Of a DNA stretch of 13,763 nucleotides, positions 6,530 to 12,692 are shown in pieces. Positions within the stretch are counted from its first letter, which is position 1. Each line of letters opens with the position of its first letter. Position numbers and translations under genes: made by a program. The stretch is from Candidatus Saccharimonadota bacterium (GTDB taxonomy: Bacteria > Patescibacteriota > Saccharimonadia > Saccharimonadales > Saccharimonadaceae). The notes below the pieces were generated by a model. The model saw only the letters and a program-made list of their open reading frames with translations, had not been told where the DNA came from and did no database searches. The DNA lies in contig JAGCSL010000029.1 in NCBI GenBank assembly GCA_017964115.1, positions 1-13,763 on the forward strand, in the 5' to 3' direction.

Positions 6530-8332
6530 CTAGCGACGACGCTTTGCTATATATGTAACGGAGCCAAGAATAATACTTCCAAGCACTCCCGCTGTAATGA
6601 CATATTGAGATATGTTCTTGTCGAACGTTGTTGGATTCTCAACTTTCTTATACCAGAATTTAATATTGGCAGTGTTCTTGTCGTAAATACAGGCACCGCC
6701 TTCGCGGTTAACAAAACTATACCCGTCAAATTTCTTTTCGACACAAATGTCTGATTCTATTCCATCGATCCCCTCATCAGTTATTGTTGGACTAAGTTCA
6801 CATTTGCCAGTTTCGATGTCACAATATTCAACAACGATTGTGCCGATCTTGCCGTAATAGTAAATTAATTCAATATCATGGTCAACGAAAGTTACGTCTT
6901 CCGATGCTGGCCTCTCTACGAGTACATAATCATCAACGTCGACAGGTGATGATTTGTAAGTATCGCCAGGAACATGGTCATCTTCGTCAATTCCAGGAGC
7001 AACGGGGTTTTCTGTACCGACCTCATAGTAACGTACGGTTAACTTATAGTGATTTGGCGCAAATTGGACATCAATAGTATGATCTTCAATCACATCAGGA
7101 AAAGTATAAGTTACTTTGCCATCCGCATCCGGCGTGAAGGTAATTTCTACTCCATCTACGGTAATCTTCGAAACATAATAGCCTGGATCTGGAACCGCGA
7201 CTATGGTTTTATCTTCTTTCCAGAGGACTTCTTCGTCAGTTTCGGTGACCGTACCTTTGTCGGCATAATCTCCAGACGTTGATGTAGTGACTTTTTTCGA
7301 TTCAATCCAGCCAAATGTAGTACCACAGTCGCTACCAGCCCAACTATATTTAAAGTTTCCTGCGTTTACTAAGAATGCTACGCTACTTTTTTCCCATTCA
7401 TTTGTATTGGTGGTTCGAGTAGCAGAAAAGCGCGTATTGTTACCAAATGACGTATTGCTAATATTCAATAGTGTGCTGCCATCGACAAAGACATCGCCGG
7501 CAACCCCGCTGATCAATGTAATACTTTCTGCATATCTAGTCGGTGAGCCAGCGCTACCAAAACCGCCACTACTGCTATATCCGTCTGGTTGATCTAAGTC
7601 TATCATTCTGTAAACGGTATTTTTATTAGCTACCGACGTATTTGTGCCCGATTCGACGACGCGGATAGTTACGTCATAGGACGCACCGAGGTCGCGTCTA
7701 TTCAAAGTATAGTCAGCGCCGCTCAAAGCACTGGCCGCTACTTCCTGAGATGCATAACGGATAGTATGTTCTTCTTCTGCCATGAGAGCAATTGGACGAG
7801 TGGCGACCGTACCATTTGCTAAGTTTATATTATCTACATCCATCTTTAAGTCGTAGGACTTGCCATCCGCATCACGCGCGGCATTGCTCCATGTTAGCGA
7901 AATAGTTCCATCAATGTCATGTTCTCCCGTCGCCAAACTATCGCCAAAGTCATAAACAATATTTAACGTGTCGCAATAATTTTTAGTAGTCATATAGTAT
8001 GAGACTTCTTCACTGCGCTCTGCGTCATAGGTGCCGTTTTCTATCTCTTCTTTCGTGTAGCACTTTGAACGCTTCTGCTGAAGTGGGCCAGTTAGGACGA
8101 TATTAGCATTACTTAGTCTTACCTTGTTTTTATCTATTTGAATCTGATTTTCGCCAATATCATTAAGACTTGTTCTGTTGACATTAAGATCGGCGGCAAA
8201 TGCGTTATGATGTGTTATGCCAGAAATAATGCTGGCTGCAACGCCACTTATTCCAAAAACACCAGCAGCAAAAACCAGCGTATTGCGCGCTAACCTTATT
8301 TTAAAACTATTGTTTCTACTGTTTATTTTCAT
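6530..8332 (-). CDS. Secreted surface protein with MucBP-like repeats and sortase-like C-terminal anchor
   Basis: This is a cell-surface protein, probably adhesive. The 600 residues begin with a long signal peptide (basic start, hydrophobic core about 17-40, likely cut near AFA-A at 46). A large extracellular region of unknown fold follows (about 47-370). Next is a beta repeat of the bacterial-repeat/InlB-B type (about 375-426, ending DHTIDVQFAP). Two MucBP-like modules follow (about 428-494 and 498-562, the second with Cys504, 511, 530 and 548). The C-terminus has NPTTFD (566-571), a membrane segment (576-595) and AKRRR, the layout of a sortase signal without canonical LPXTG. AGGAG lies 7 nt before the ATG and is partly buried in a hairpin. 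The gene is monocistronic. Adhesion is inferred from domain type; ligand unknown. Confidence 0.85.
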   Translation of the reverse strand: MKINSRNNSFKIRLARNTLVFAAGVFGISGVAASIISGITHHNAFAADLNVNRTSLNDIGENQIQIDKNKVRLSNANIVLTGPLQQKRSKCYTKEEIENGTYDAERSEEVSYYMTTKNYCDTLNIVYDFGDSLATGEHDIDGTISLTWSNAARDADGKSYDLKMDVDNINLANGTVATRPIALMAEEEHTIRYASQEVAASALSGADYTLNRRDLGASYDVTIRVVESGTNTSVANKNTVYRMIDLDQPDGYSSSGGFGSAGSPTRYAESITLISGVAGDVFVDGSTLLNISNTSFGNNTRFSATRTTNTNEWEKSSVAFLVNAGNFKYSWAGSDCGTTFGWIESKKVTTSTSGDYADKGTVTETDEEVLWKEDKTIVAVPDPGYYVSKITVDGVEITFTPDADGKVTYTFPDVIEDHTIDVQFAPNHYKLTVRYYEVGTENPVAPGIDEDDHVPGDTYKSSPVDVDDYVLVERPASEDVTFVDHDIELIYYYGKIGTIVVEYCDIETGKCELSPTITDEGIDGIESDICVEKKFDGYSFVNREGGACIYDKNTANIKFWYKKVENPTTFDKNISQYVITAGVLGSIILGSVTYIAKRRR

Positions 8333-8333
8333 T

Positions 8334-8364
8334 GAGTTACTCCTATTGTTAATATGAGTAACTC
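8334..8364 (-). promoter_or_regulatory. Leader hairpin covering the Shine-Dalgarno of the surface-protein gene
   Basis: A perfect 9-bp inverted repeat, GAGTTACTC and GAGTAACTC, is separated by 13 nt. On the minus-strand mRNA the second arm contains the last three bases of the Shine-Dalgarno (AGGAG) and ends one base before the ATG. Folding would mask the ribosome site. The repeat could instead be a DNA operator, since it lies 20 bp downstream of the -10. Confidence 0.6.
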
Positions 8365-8383
8365 CATCACTCTACTTATTTAG

Positions 8384-8412
8384 ATTTAAGCATAATCAGT
8401 ATAAAAAATCAA
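8384..8412 (-). promoter_or_regulatory. Promoter of the surface-protein gene
   Basis: -35 TTGATT (8412-8407), a 17-nt spacer and -10 TTAAAT (8389-8384) preceded by TGC. The -10 hexamer matches consensus at four of six bases. The predicted leader is about 45 nt and contains the inverted repeat at 8334-8364. Confidence 0.7.
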
Positions 8413-8417
8413 GCATT

Positions 8418-8446
8418 AAAAATACCCCACTAAGGGGGGTATTTTT
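8418..8446 (-). terminator. Rho-independent terminator of the rpsB-tsf operon
   Basis: An 11-bp stem (AAAAATACCCC with GGGGTATTTTT) has a 7-nt loop and begins 14 nt after the tsf stop. The minus-strand side ends in TATTTTT. It insulates the operon from the surface-protein promoter just downstream. Confidence 0.9.
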
Positions 8447-8460
8447 AGCTTTTCAACTGA

Positions 8461-9057
8461 TTACTCAGTAACGCCAAGCTCAATGCGCTTGAATTGCTTG
8501 ACATTGATGTTTTCGCCAGTCTTAGCGATGGTCTCTTTGATCAAGTCGGCAACCGTTTTCTTATCATCGAAGATGTATGGTTGGCTCATCAAAACGCGAT
8601 CGGCAAATGCCTTAGAAACCTTAGCGGCAACAATTTGCTTTTTCTTGTCGGCAGGTTCTTTACCAGAAAGAGTCGCCTCAGCTTCTTTCTTAGCTTCTTT
8701 CATCTTAGCGGCAGGAATATCTTCCTCAGAAACCCATTGTGGATTCATGCTAGCAACTTGCATTGCAAGTTTATGAGCGAGATCTTTGAATTCGTCAGTC
8801 TTAGCGACGAAGGAAGTTTCACAGTTAACTTCGACGATGGCGCCGATGCGATCGCCGTGGATATAAGAAGCAATCACACCTTCGCGAGTTTCGCGGTCAC
8901 CACGCTTCTCAGCCTTGGTAAGACCTTTTTTGCGCATCGCGGCGAGAGCTTTGTCAAAATCGCCTTTAGCTTCGACGAGAGCTTGCTTAGCGTCAGTTAA
9001 ACCTACGCCGGAAAGCTCTTTCAATTTCTTAATGTCTTCAATGCTAATATTAGCCAT
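8461..9057 (-). CDS. tsf: Translation elongation factor Ts
   Basis: EF-Ts exchanges GDP for GTP on EF-Tu during protein synthesis. The N-terminal UBA-like domain (about 3-42) has ELSGVGLTDAKQAL (14-27), then RKKGLTKAEKR (42-52), and the EF-Tu contact motif reads TSFVAKTDEF (81-90; TDFVA in many bacteria). The 198-residue length matches the short EF-Ts type, as in Thermus, rather than the longer E. coli form. AGGAG lies 7 nt before the ATG. It sits 22 nt after rpsB in the classic rpsB-tsf order and is followed by a strong terminator. Leucine codons are mostly CTT, CTC and TTG, and I see no CTG, unlike the orphan gene at 10017. Confidence 0.97.
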   Translation of the reverse strand: MANISIEDIKKLKELSGVGLTDAKQALVEAKGDFDKALAAMRKKGLTKAEKRGDRETREGVIASYIHGDRIGAIVEVNCETSFVAKTDEFKDLAHKLAMQVASMNPQWVSEEDIPAAKMKEAKKEAEATLSGKEPADKKKQIVAAKVSKAFADRVLMSQPYIFDDKKTVADLIKETIAKTGENINVKQFKRIELGVTE

Positions 9058-9079
9058 ATTTTTCTCCTATTAGTGTGAA

Positions 9080-9778
9080 TTATTTAGTAGCTTTTGCTTT
9101 GCCTTCTTTGATGGCGGCTGCGAAATACTCAAGGATGAGCTTGACGGCTTTGATAGCATCGTCATTAGCTGGAATTGGATAATCAATGCCGGTAGGATCG
9201 CTGTTAGTATCAACAATCGCGAAGACCGGAATATTGAGGCTCTGAGCTTCCTTAATAGCATTCTTGTCTTGAATCGTATCGGAGACAATGACAGCAACTG
9301 GTTGCTCGGTCATATTCTTAATACCACCATAGCGCTCGTTGAGGTCATCAATTTCCTCTTGGAAGCGTTGAACTTCGAGCTTATTATAACGTTTTTCAAG
9401 TTCGCCAGAAGCCATGCGGCGTTCGAGATCTTTGAGTTTGCGAATTTGCTTGTTGATAGTTTCAACGTTAGTAAGCATACCGCCAACCCAGCGAACCGTA
9501 ACATATGGCATATCGACGGATTCAGCGATTTCTTTAACGGCATCTTTCATTTGCTTTTTGGTGCCAACGAAAAGAACCTTTTTGCCACCGGCTACGCGAC
9601 GGCTAATCTCTGGAAGAGCGACATCGAGTGCTTCGACGGTCTTTTCGAGGTTGATAATATGAGCGCCTTGGCGCTTGCTGTGGATGTATGGAGCCATCTT
9701 TGGGTGCCAGCGGCTGGTTTTGTGACCAAAATGTGCACCAGCGGCAAGAAGCTCCTTGATATCTGCTTGTACAGGCAT
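9080..9778 (-). CDS. rpsB: 30S ribosomal protein S2
   Basis: S2 is a late-assembling protein of the small ribosomal subunit. The N-terminal signature is AGAHFGHKTSRWHPKM, followed by IHSKRQGAHIINLEKT. The central helical hairpin (about 105-150) is rich in charged residues. The end of the core reads IVDTNSDPTGIDYPIPANDDAI, where S2 proteins typically have VDTNCNP. The length of 232 is normal. The ribosome site before ATG 9778 is a modest AAGG. It is first in the rpsB-tsf operon, behind a promoter at 9844-9872 and a leader that contains a GC-rich hairpin. Confidence 0.97.
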   Translation of the reverse strand: MPVQADIKELLAAGAHFGHKTSRWHPKMAPYIHSKRQGAHIINLEKTVEALDVALPEISRRVAGGKKVLFVGTKKQMKDAVKEIAESVDMPYVTVRWVGGMLTNVETINKQIRKLKDLERRMASGELEKRYNKLEVQRFQEEIDDLNERYGGIKNMTEQPVAVIVSDTIQDKNAIKEAQSLNIPVFAIVDTNSDPTGIDYPIPANDDAIKAVKLILEYFAAAIKEGKAKATK

Positions 9779-9796
9779 CTTAACCTTTCTTACTAC

Positions 9797-9816
9797 GCCC
9801 GTAACTTAAGACGGGC
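9797..9816 (-). promoter_or_regulatory. Hairpin in the rpsB leader, candidate autoregulatory element
   Basis: A perfect 6-bp stem, GCCCGT and ACGGGC, has an 8-nt loop (CTTAAGTT) in the roughly 60-nt leader, 18 nt before the start codon. There is no T-run after it, so it is not a terminator. S2 is known to repress its own operon through the leader in E. coli. Whether this hairpin does so here is inference. Confidence 0.45.
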
Positions 9817-9843
9817 TGATTCGTTAAATTTTGTTACTCGATA

Positions 9844-9872
9844 ATTATATCATAGTTTCTAGGTAAAGCCAA
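9844..9872 (-). promoter_or_regulatory. Promoter of the rpsB-tsf operon
   Basis: -35 TTGGCT (9872-9867), a 17-nt spacer and -10 TATAAT (9849-9844) within TATGATATAAT, an extended -10. It is divergent from the promoter of the 10017 gene about 75 bp away. Confidence 0.85.
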
Positions 9873-9896
9873 GAGCTTTTAAAGAGTGCCTCTATT

Positions 9897-9906
9897 GAGA
9901 GCTCTC
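9897..9906. other. 10-bp palindrome between divergent promoters
   Basis: GAGAGCTCTC is a perfect palindrome lying between the rpsB promoter and the promoter of the 10017 gene, a position where an operator could act on both. AGAG and CTCT pieces are repeated just before it (9883-9893). No regulator gene is adjacent. A chance palindrome is quite possible. Confidence 0.25.
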
Positions 9907-9943
9907 CGACCACGCGCCCCGCATAAGTTGGTTTTGTTGTTTC

Positions 9944-9971
9944 TTGAAATATGTGCGTATTATGATATAAT
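9944..9971 (+). promoter_or_regulatory. Promoter of the 10017 orphan gene
   Basis: -35 TTGAAA (9944-9949), a 16-nt spacer and -10 TATAAT (9966-9971) within TATGATATAAT. The predicted leader is about 39 nt and ends in GGGGTGAT (10004-10011), which resembles the extended Shine-Dalgarno GAGGTGAT. Confidence 0.85.
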
Positions 9972-10016
9972 TTAATAGTTGTATTGATCTACAGTTGAGA
10001 AATGGGGTGATAATGA

Positions 10017-10460
10017 ATGAAGACAAGCAACGCCAGCTTAACAATCTTAGCTAAAGCTCCCGAAAGAGCTCCGATTGAACGTGACGATATTCCTATTCTG
10101 ATTCGCACAGAAGACGGCCAGTTGATGGGAAATCGCGTGCGCAGCCTTCTGAAAGAATATGGTGAGCGCATCTGGGTTCCGCCTACTCTGATGATTGAGG
10201 TCCTGGAAGATCGAAACCGCAAGTCGCGCCGACTGAAATCTACGCAGAAGAGATTGCGCGAATATCAGCGCTCATACGAGGAGGCGGTTAATTTACTCTT
10301 AGCGTTACATAATGCGGCCGCGACGATGCAGAATGCCATGATTGATGCGCCGGGAGATAACCCGATTGCGAATATTACTCAGGAAATCGAGGGGCTGAAC
10401 AATGTCCTCGAAATTACAGAGAGTTTCCTGAATGAGGTCGTAACATTCGACGAAGATTGA
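10017..10460 (+). CDS. Small charged, helical cytoplasmic protein of unknown function
   Basis: I do not recognise this family. The 147-residue product has no signal or membrane segment. A globular-looking N-terminal part (DDIPILIRTEDGQLMGNRV and RIWVPPTLMIEVLED, about 23-65) is followed by a basic, coiled-coil-like helix (about 66-108, many Arg and Lys, then Ala/Leu) and an acidic C-terminal helix (about 118-147). This could be a nucleic-acid or protein-binding adaptor, but nothing visible settles that. An ATG four bases upstream (10013) opens a 13-codon frame that ends inside this gene. It is the only gene here ending in TGA. It uses CTG for 7 of 17 leucines, while tsf uses none. Strong promoter and terminator flank it as a single-gene unit. 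Confidence 0.75.
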   Translation: MKTSNASLTILAKAPERAPIERDDIPILIRTEDGQLMGNRVRSLLKEYGERIWVPPTLMIEVLEDRNRKSRRLKSTQKRLREYQRSYEEAVNLLLALHNAAATMQNAMIDAPGDNPIANITQEIEGLNNVLEITESFLNEVVTFDED

Positions 10461-10478
10461 GAACCTTTCAACAACAAA

Positions 10479-10511
10479 GGCCATCCCCAGGGGGGATGGT
10501 CTATTTTTTAA
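10479..10511 (+). terminator. Strong Rho-independent terminator of the 10017 gene
   Basis: A 10-bp stem (GGCCATCCCC with GGGGATGGTC, one G-U pair) has a 3-nt loop and is followed by TATTTTTT. It begins 18 nt after the TGA stop. It lies between convergent genes, and on the minus strand the stem is followed by TTTGTTG, so it may also end the htrA transcript. Confidence 0.92.
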
Positions 10512-10527
10512 ACTTCTTTAATTTAGT

Positions 10528-11805
10528 TTACTCTTTATAAGCTTCGAGTGTCACATTGGCGACACGCTCTTTACCGTCGCGAATTAAAGTAATTTGAATT
10601 GTTTCGCCAACTTTATATTCGCCAACGAGAGTCGAGATAGAACCGGCGCGGCCAACTTCGACGTTGCCGACCTTTGTGATGATGTCTTTATCTTTAATCC
10701 CGGCTTTATCGGCTGGGCCACCCTTTACGATAGCGCTGCTACGAGTAGAGCCTTCATTATAGACATAGGCACCTTGTTTAACCTTGAGATCATATTTTTT
10801 AGCAATCTCAGCTGTAATAGTAATATAGCTAAGTCCGATATAGGCACGTTCAGCCTTTCCGTCGTCTTGAATACGCTTAAGCATACCTTTAACGGCAGAG
10901 ATCGGAATCGCAAAACCGAGACCTTCAGCGGAAGTGGAAGTTGCCGTGTTGATACCAATTACGTCACCAGCAGCATTAACGAGTGGGCCACCCGAGTTGC
11001 CCGGGTTAATAGCGGCGTCAGTCTGGAGCAAATCGGCGAGATATTCAACATTGCCACCGCTCGAGTCGCTTGCCGCAACTGAACGACCGGTACCGCTGAT
11101 AATACCTTGGGTAACAGTGTTCTGATAGGCGCCAAGAGCATTACCGATGGCGAGAACTGGCTGACCAACAGCGATAGTCTTAGAATCGCCGAGCGTGATA
11201 GTTGGGAGGTTCTTTGCGCCAGAAATTTTGAGATACGCAACGTCGTTGAGCGGATCGGTGCCAAGAAGTTTGACGTTATCATAGGTCGTGCCATCATCAG
11301 TAATAATCCGGATCTTGCGAGAGCCATTAACAACATGTTTGTTCGTAACTACATAACCATCAGCCGAAACAATCATGCCCGTACCGGCAGATTGAGTTAA
11401 GCCACCGAGGCCATAATAGCTCGAACTATAACCCTCGCTGACAATAGACACAACGGCTGGAGTAACTTTGCTAGCAATCGAAGCAATGGAGGATGATTCG
11501 AATTCGGTCGAATTACCCGTATAGTAGCCTTCGGCACTAGTGGTTGAAATGACAGTTGGCTGTTGGAAGGTTTTAAAGAGAGCAAATCCGCCGACCGCAC
11601 ACCCTATGATGCCGATAATTAGACCGAAAACGGCGAGGCCAATTGCTGTACCGTTGCCGTCGCGCTTGCGCGGTGTGCCAATTACGGGCGTTTCATTGTT
11701 TTTCTGCGAATCATGTGAACCTGAGCGATAATTGCGCCAATCGGCCGGTGCTGGTTTGACGGGTTCGGCGGTGCGATTAAGGTCGTTCGAATTCCCACTC
11801 TCCAT
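10528..11805 (-). CDS. htrA: Membrane-anchored HtrA/DegP-like serine protease with one PDZ domain
   Basis: This is a trypsin-fold protease for quality control of proteins outside the cell membrane. The 425-residue product has a Pro/Asn-rich cytoplasmic N-terminus (1-50), one membrane segment (about 53-78), a short linker, the protease domain (about 105-312) and a single PDZ domain (about 318-424). The catalytic triad is complete: His157 in TNKHVV, Asp188 in DPLNDVAYL and Ser271 in GNSGGPL. GLGFAIP follows at 295-301. One PDZ plus an N-terminal anchor matches the DegS/Gram-positive HtrA layout, not soluble DegP with two PDZ domains. AGGAG lies 5 nt before the ATG. It follows the multi-pass membrane gene by 14 nt, so the two are co-transcribed. 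Confidence 0.95.
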   Translation of the reverse strand: MESGNSNDLNRTAEPVKPAPADWRNYRSGSHDSQKNNETPVIGTPRKRDGNGTAIGLAVFGLIIGIIGCAVGGFALFKTFQQPTVISTTSAEGYYTGNSTEFESSSIASIASKVTPAVVSIVSEGYSSSYYGLGGLTQSAGTGMIVSADGYVVTNKHVVNGSRKIRIITDDGTTYDNVKLLGTDPLNDVAYLKISGAKNLPTITLGDSKTIAVGQPVLAIGNALGAYQNTVTQGIISGTGRSVAASDSSGGNVEYLADLLQTDAAINPGNSGGPLVNAAGDVIGINTATSTSAEGLGFAIPISAVKGMLKRIQDDGKAERAYIGLSYITITAEIAKKYDLKVKQGAYVYNEGSTRSSAIVKGGPADKAGIKDKDIITKVGNVEVGRAGSISTLVGEYKVGETIQITLIRDGKERVANVTLEAYKE

Positions 11806-11819
11806 TAATTCTCCTTTCC

Positions 11820-12632
11820 TTAAATATTGAAATTAGGTACTGAATAGAAAAATACCATCAGAACCATAACTAAAGCTGAAAATATCGCCGGCGCTAAAAT
11901 GTCGTCGATACGAATCTTGCCGTCGTGGCGAAGCGCAGACTTGTAACCACGCGCAAAGACAAAAAGCATGATGGTCGCCAAAATTGGGAATTGCGGTACA
12001 GCAAAGCTAGTAATAAAACCGTTTTCGACGCTACGACCAAGCTGGTAAGTGATTGTCCAGTGATAACAAATCCAATATAGCTCAGACATCATCATGCCAA
12101 AGATAAAGGTAGTAATCGTGAAGTCGTGGTCGTCACCCTGCATCAAAACATGGCGAGTGGCGCCGTAACCGATAATGAAGCTCACGATAACACCTACAAC
12201 TGGATCAATCTGGGCCGTAATAAGTGAAAGAATAAAAGCGCCAAAGAAAACGGCAAAAAGCGCTTGCACCTCGGTAGCCTTAGTTGAGCTGCGTGGCTTA
12301 ATTCCGATTAACCAGACAATATAAGCTAAGGTTAGAACAATTTGCCAGAAATTCGGCGAACCACCAGCTGGGTTGGCCAGATATACCATCAGCACAATGC
12401 TAATGCCGACAATGAAATCAACAAGATTAGCCTTAATATTGAGCCACCAGTAACGTGGGCGAACCGCCACAACGCGCCACTTAGATAAGAATACCAACAG
12501 GACGGCAAAAACCCAGTTCGCACTAACTACGGTTAGGACGGTAGTAGCAACAGCTAAACCGACATTCAGGATTACGTGCGTTGCCGTGCTAAGAGCATTG
12601 CGGCCGCGTCTCAATGTGACATAATCTGCCAT
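11820..12632 (-). CDS. Multi-pass membrane protein of unknown function, in operon with htrA
   Basis: I do not recognise the family. The 270-residue product has about eight or nine hydrophobic segments (near 17-36, 38-50, 68-86, 95-111, 122-141, 143-158, 171-193, 212-228 and 246-263). Between them lie short basic loops such as RPRYWWLN (58-65) and IKPRSSTK (111-118), and a loop VLMQGDDHDFTIT (162-174). No transporter or enzyme motif is obvious. The start has no Shine-Dalgarno. An extended -10 ends 10 nt before the ATG, so the mRNA is predicted to be nearly leaderless. It is first of a two-gene operon with the HtrA-like protease 14 nt downstream, and divergent from lepB, which places it among envelope genes. 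Confidence 0.85.
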   Translation of the reverse strand: MADYVTLRRGRNALSTATHVILNVGLAVATTVLTVVSANWVFAVLLVFLSKWRVVAVRPRYWWLNIKANLVDFIVGISIVLMVYLANPAGGSPNFWQIVLTLAYIVWLIGIKPRSSTKATEVQALFAVFFGAFILSLITAQIDPVVGVIVSFIIGYGATRHVLMQGDDHDFTITTFIFGMMMSELYWICYHWTITYQLGRSVENGFITSFAVPQFPILATIMLFVFARGYKSALRHDGKIRIDDILAPAIFSALVMVLMVFFYSVPNFNI

Positions 12633-12642
12633 AACTTAGTTA

Positions 12643-12651
12643 ATTTTAACA
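12643..12651 (-). promoter_or_regulatory. Extended -10 promoter of the membrane protein-htrA operon
   Basis: TGT-TAAAAT on the minus strand ends 10 nt before the ATG at 12632, the same distance as at pheS. No good -35 is seen. The -10 is 31 bp from the divergent lepB -10. Confidence 0.6.
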
Positions 12652-12676
12652 CGGAACAGCGGATTTTCGCCACTTA

Positions 12677-12685
12677 TGCTAAAAT
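12677..12685 (+). promoter_or_regulatory. Extended -10 promoter of lepB, leaderless
   Basis: TGC-TAAAAT ends 7 nt before the lepB ATG, which puts the predicted transcript start on the A of the ATG. There is no Shine-Dalgarno in the seven bases AATCTGT and no clear -35 upstream. Confidence 0.65.
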
Positions 12686-12692
12686 AATCTGT

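Noticed and set aside
8494..9000. Open frame of 168 codons on the plus strand opposite tsf
   Set aside because: A shadow of the EF-Ts gene; Phe/Ser-rich product without any recognisable motif.
9269..9844. Open frame of 191 codons on the plus strand opposite rpsB
   Set aside because: S2 is certain on the minus strand, and this frame crosses the rpsB promoter and leader.
10594..11082. Open frame of 162 codons on the plus strand opposite htrA
   Set aside because: Antisense to the protease and PDZ domains, which are complete on the minus strand.
12576..12692. Upstream extension of lepB by 39 codons
   Set aside because: It would run through both divergent promoters and into the opposite gene; the family starts just before the membrane segment, matching ATG 12693.
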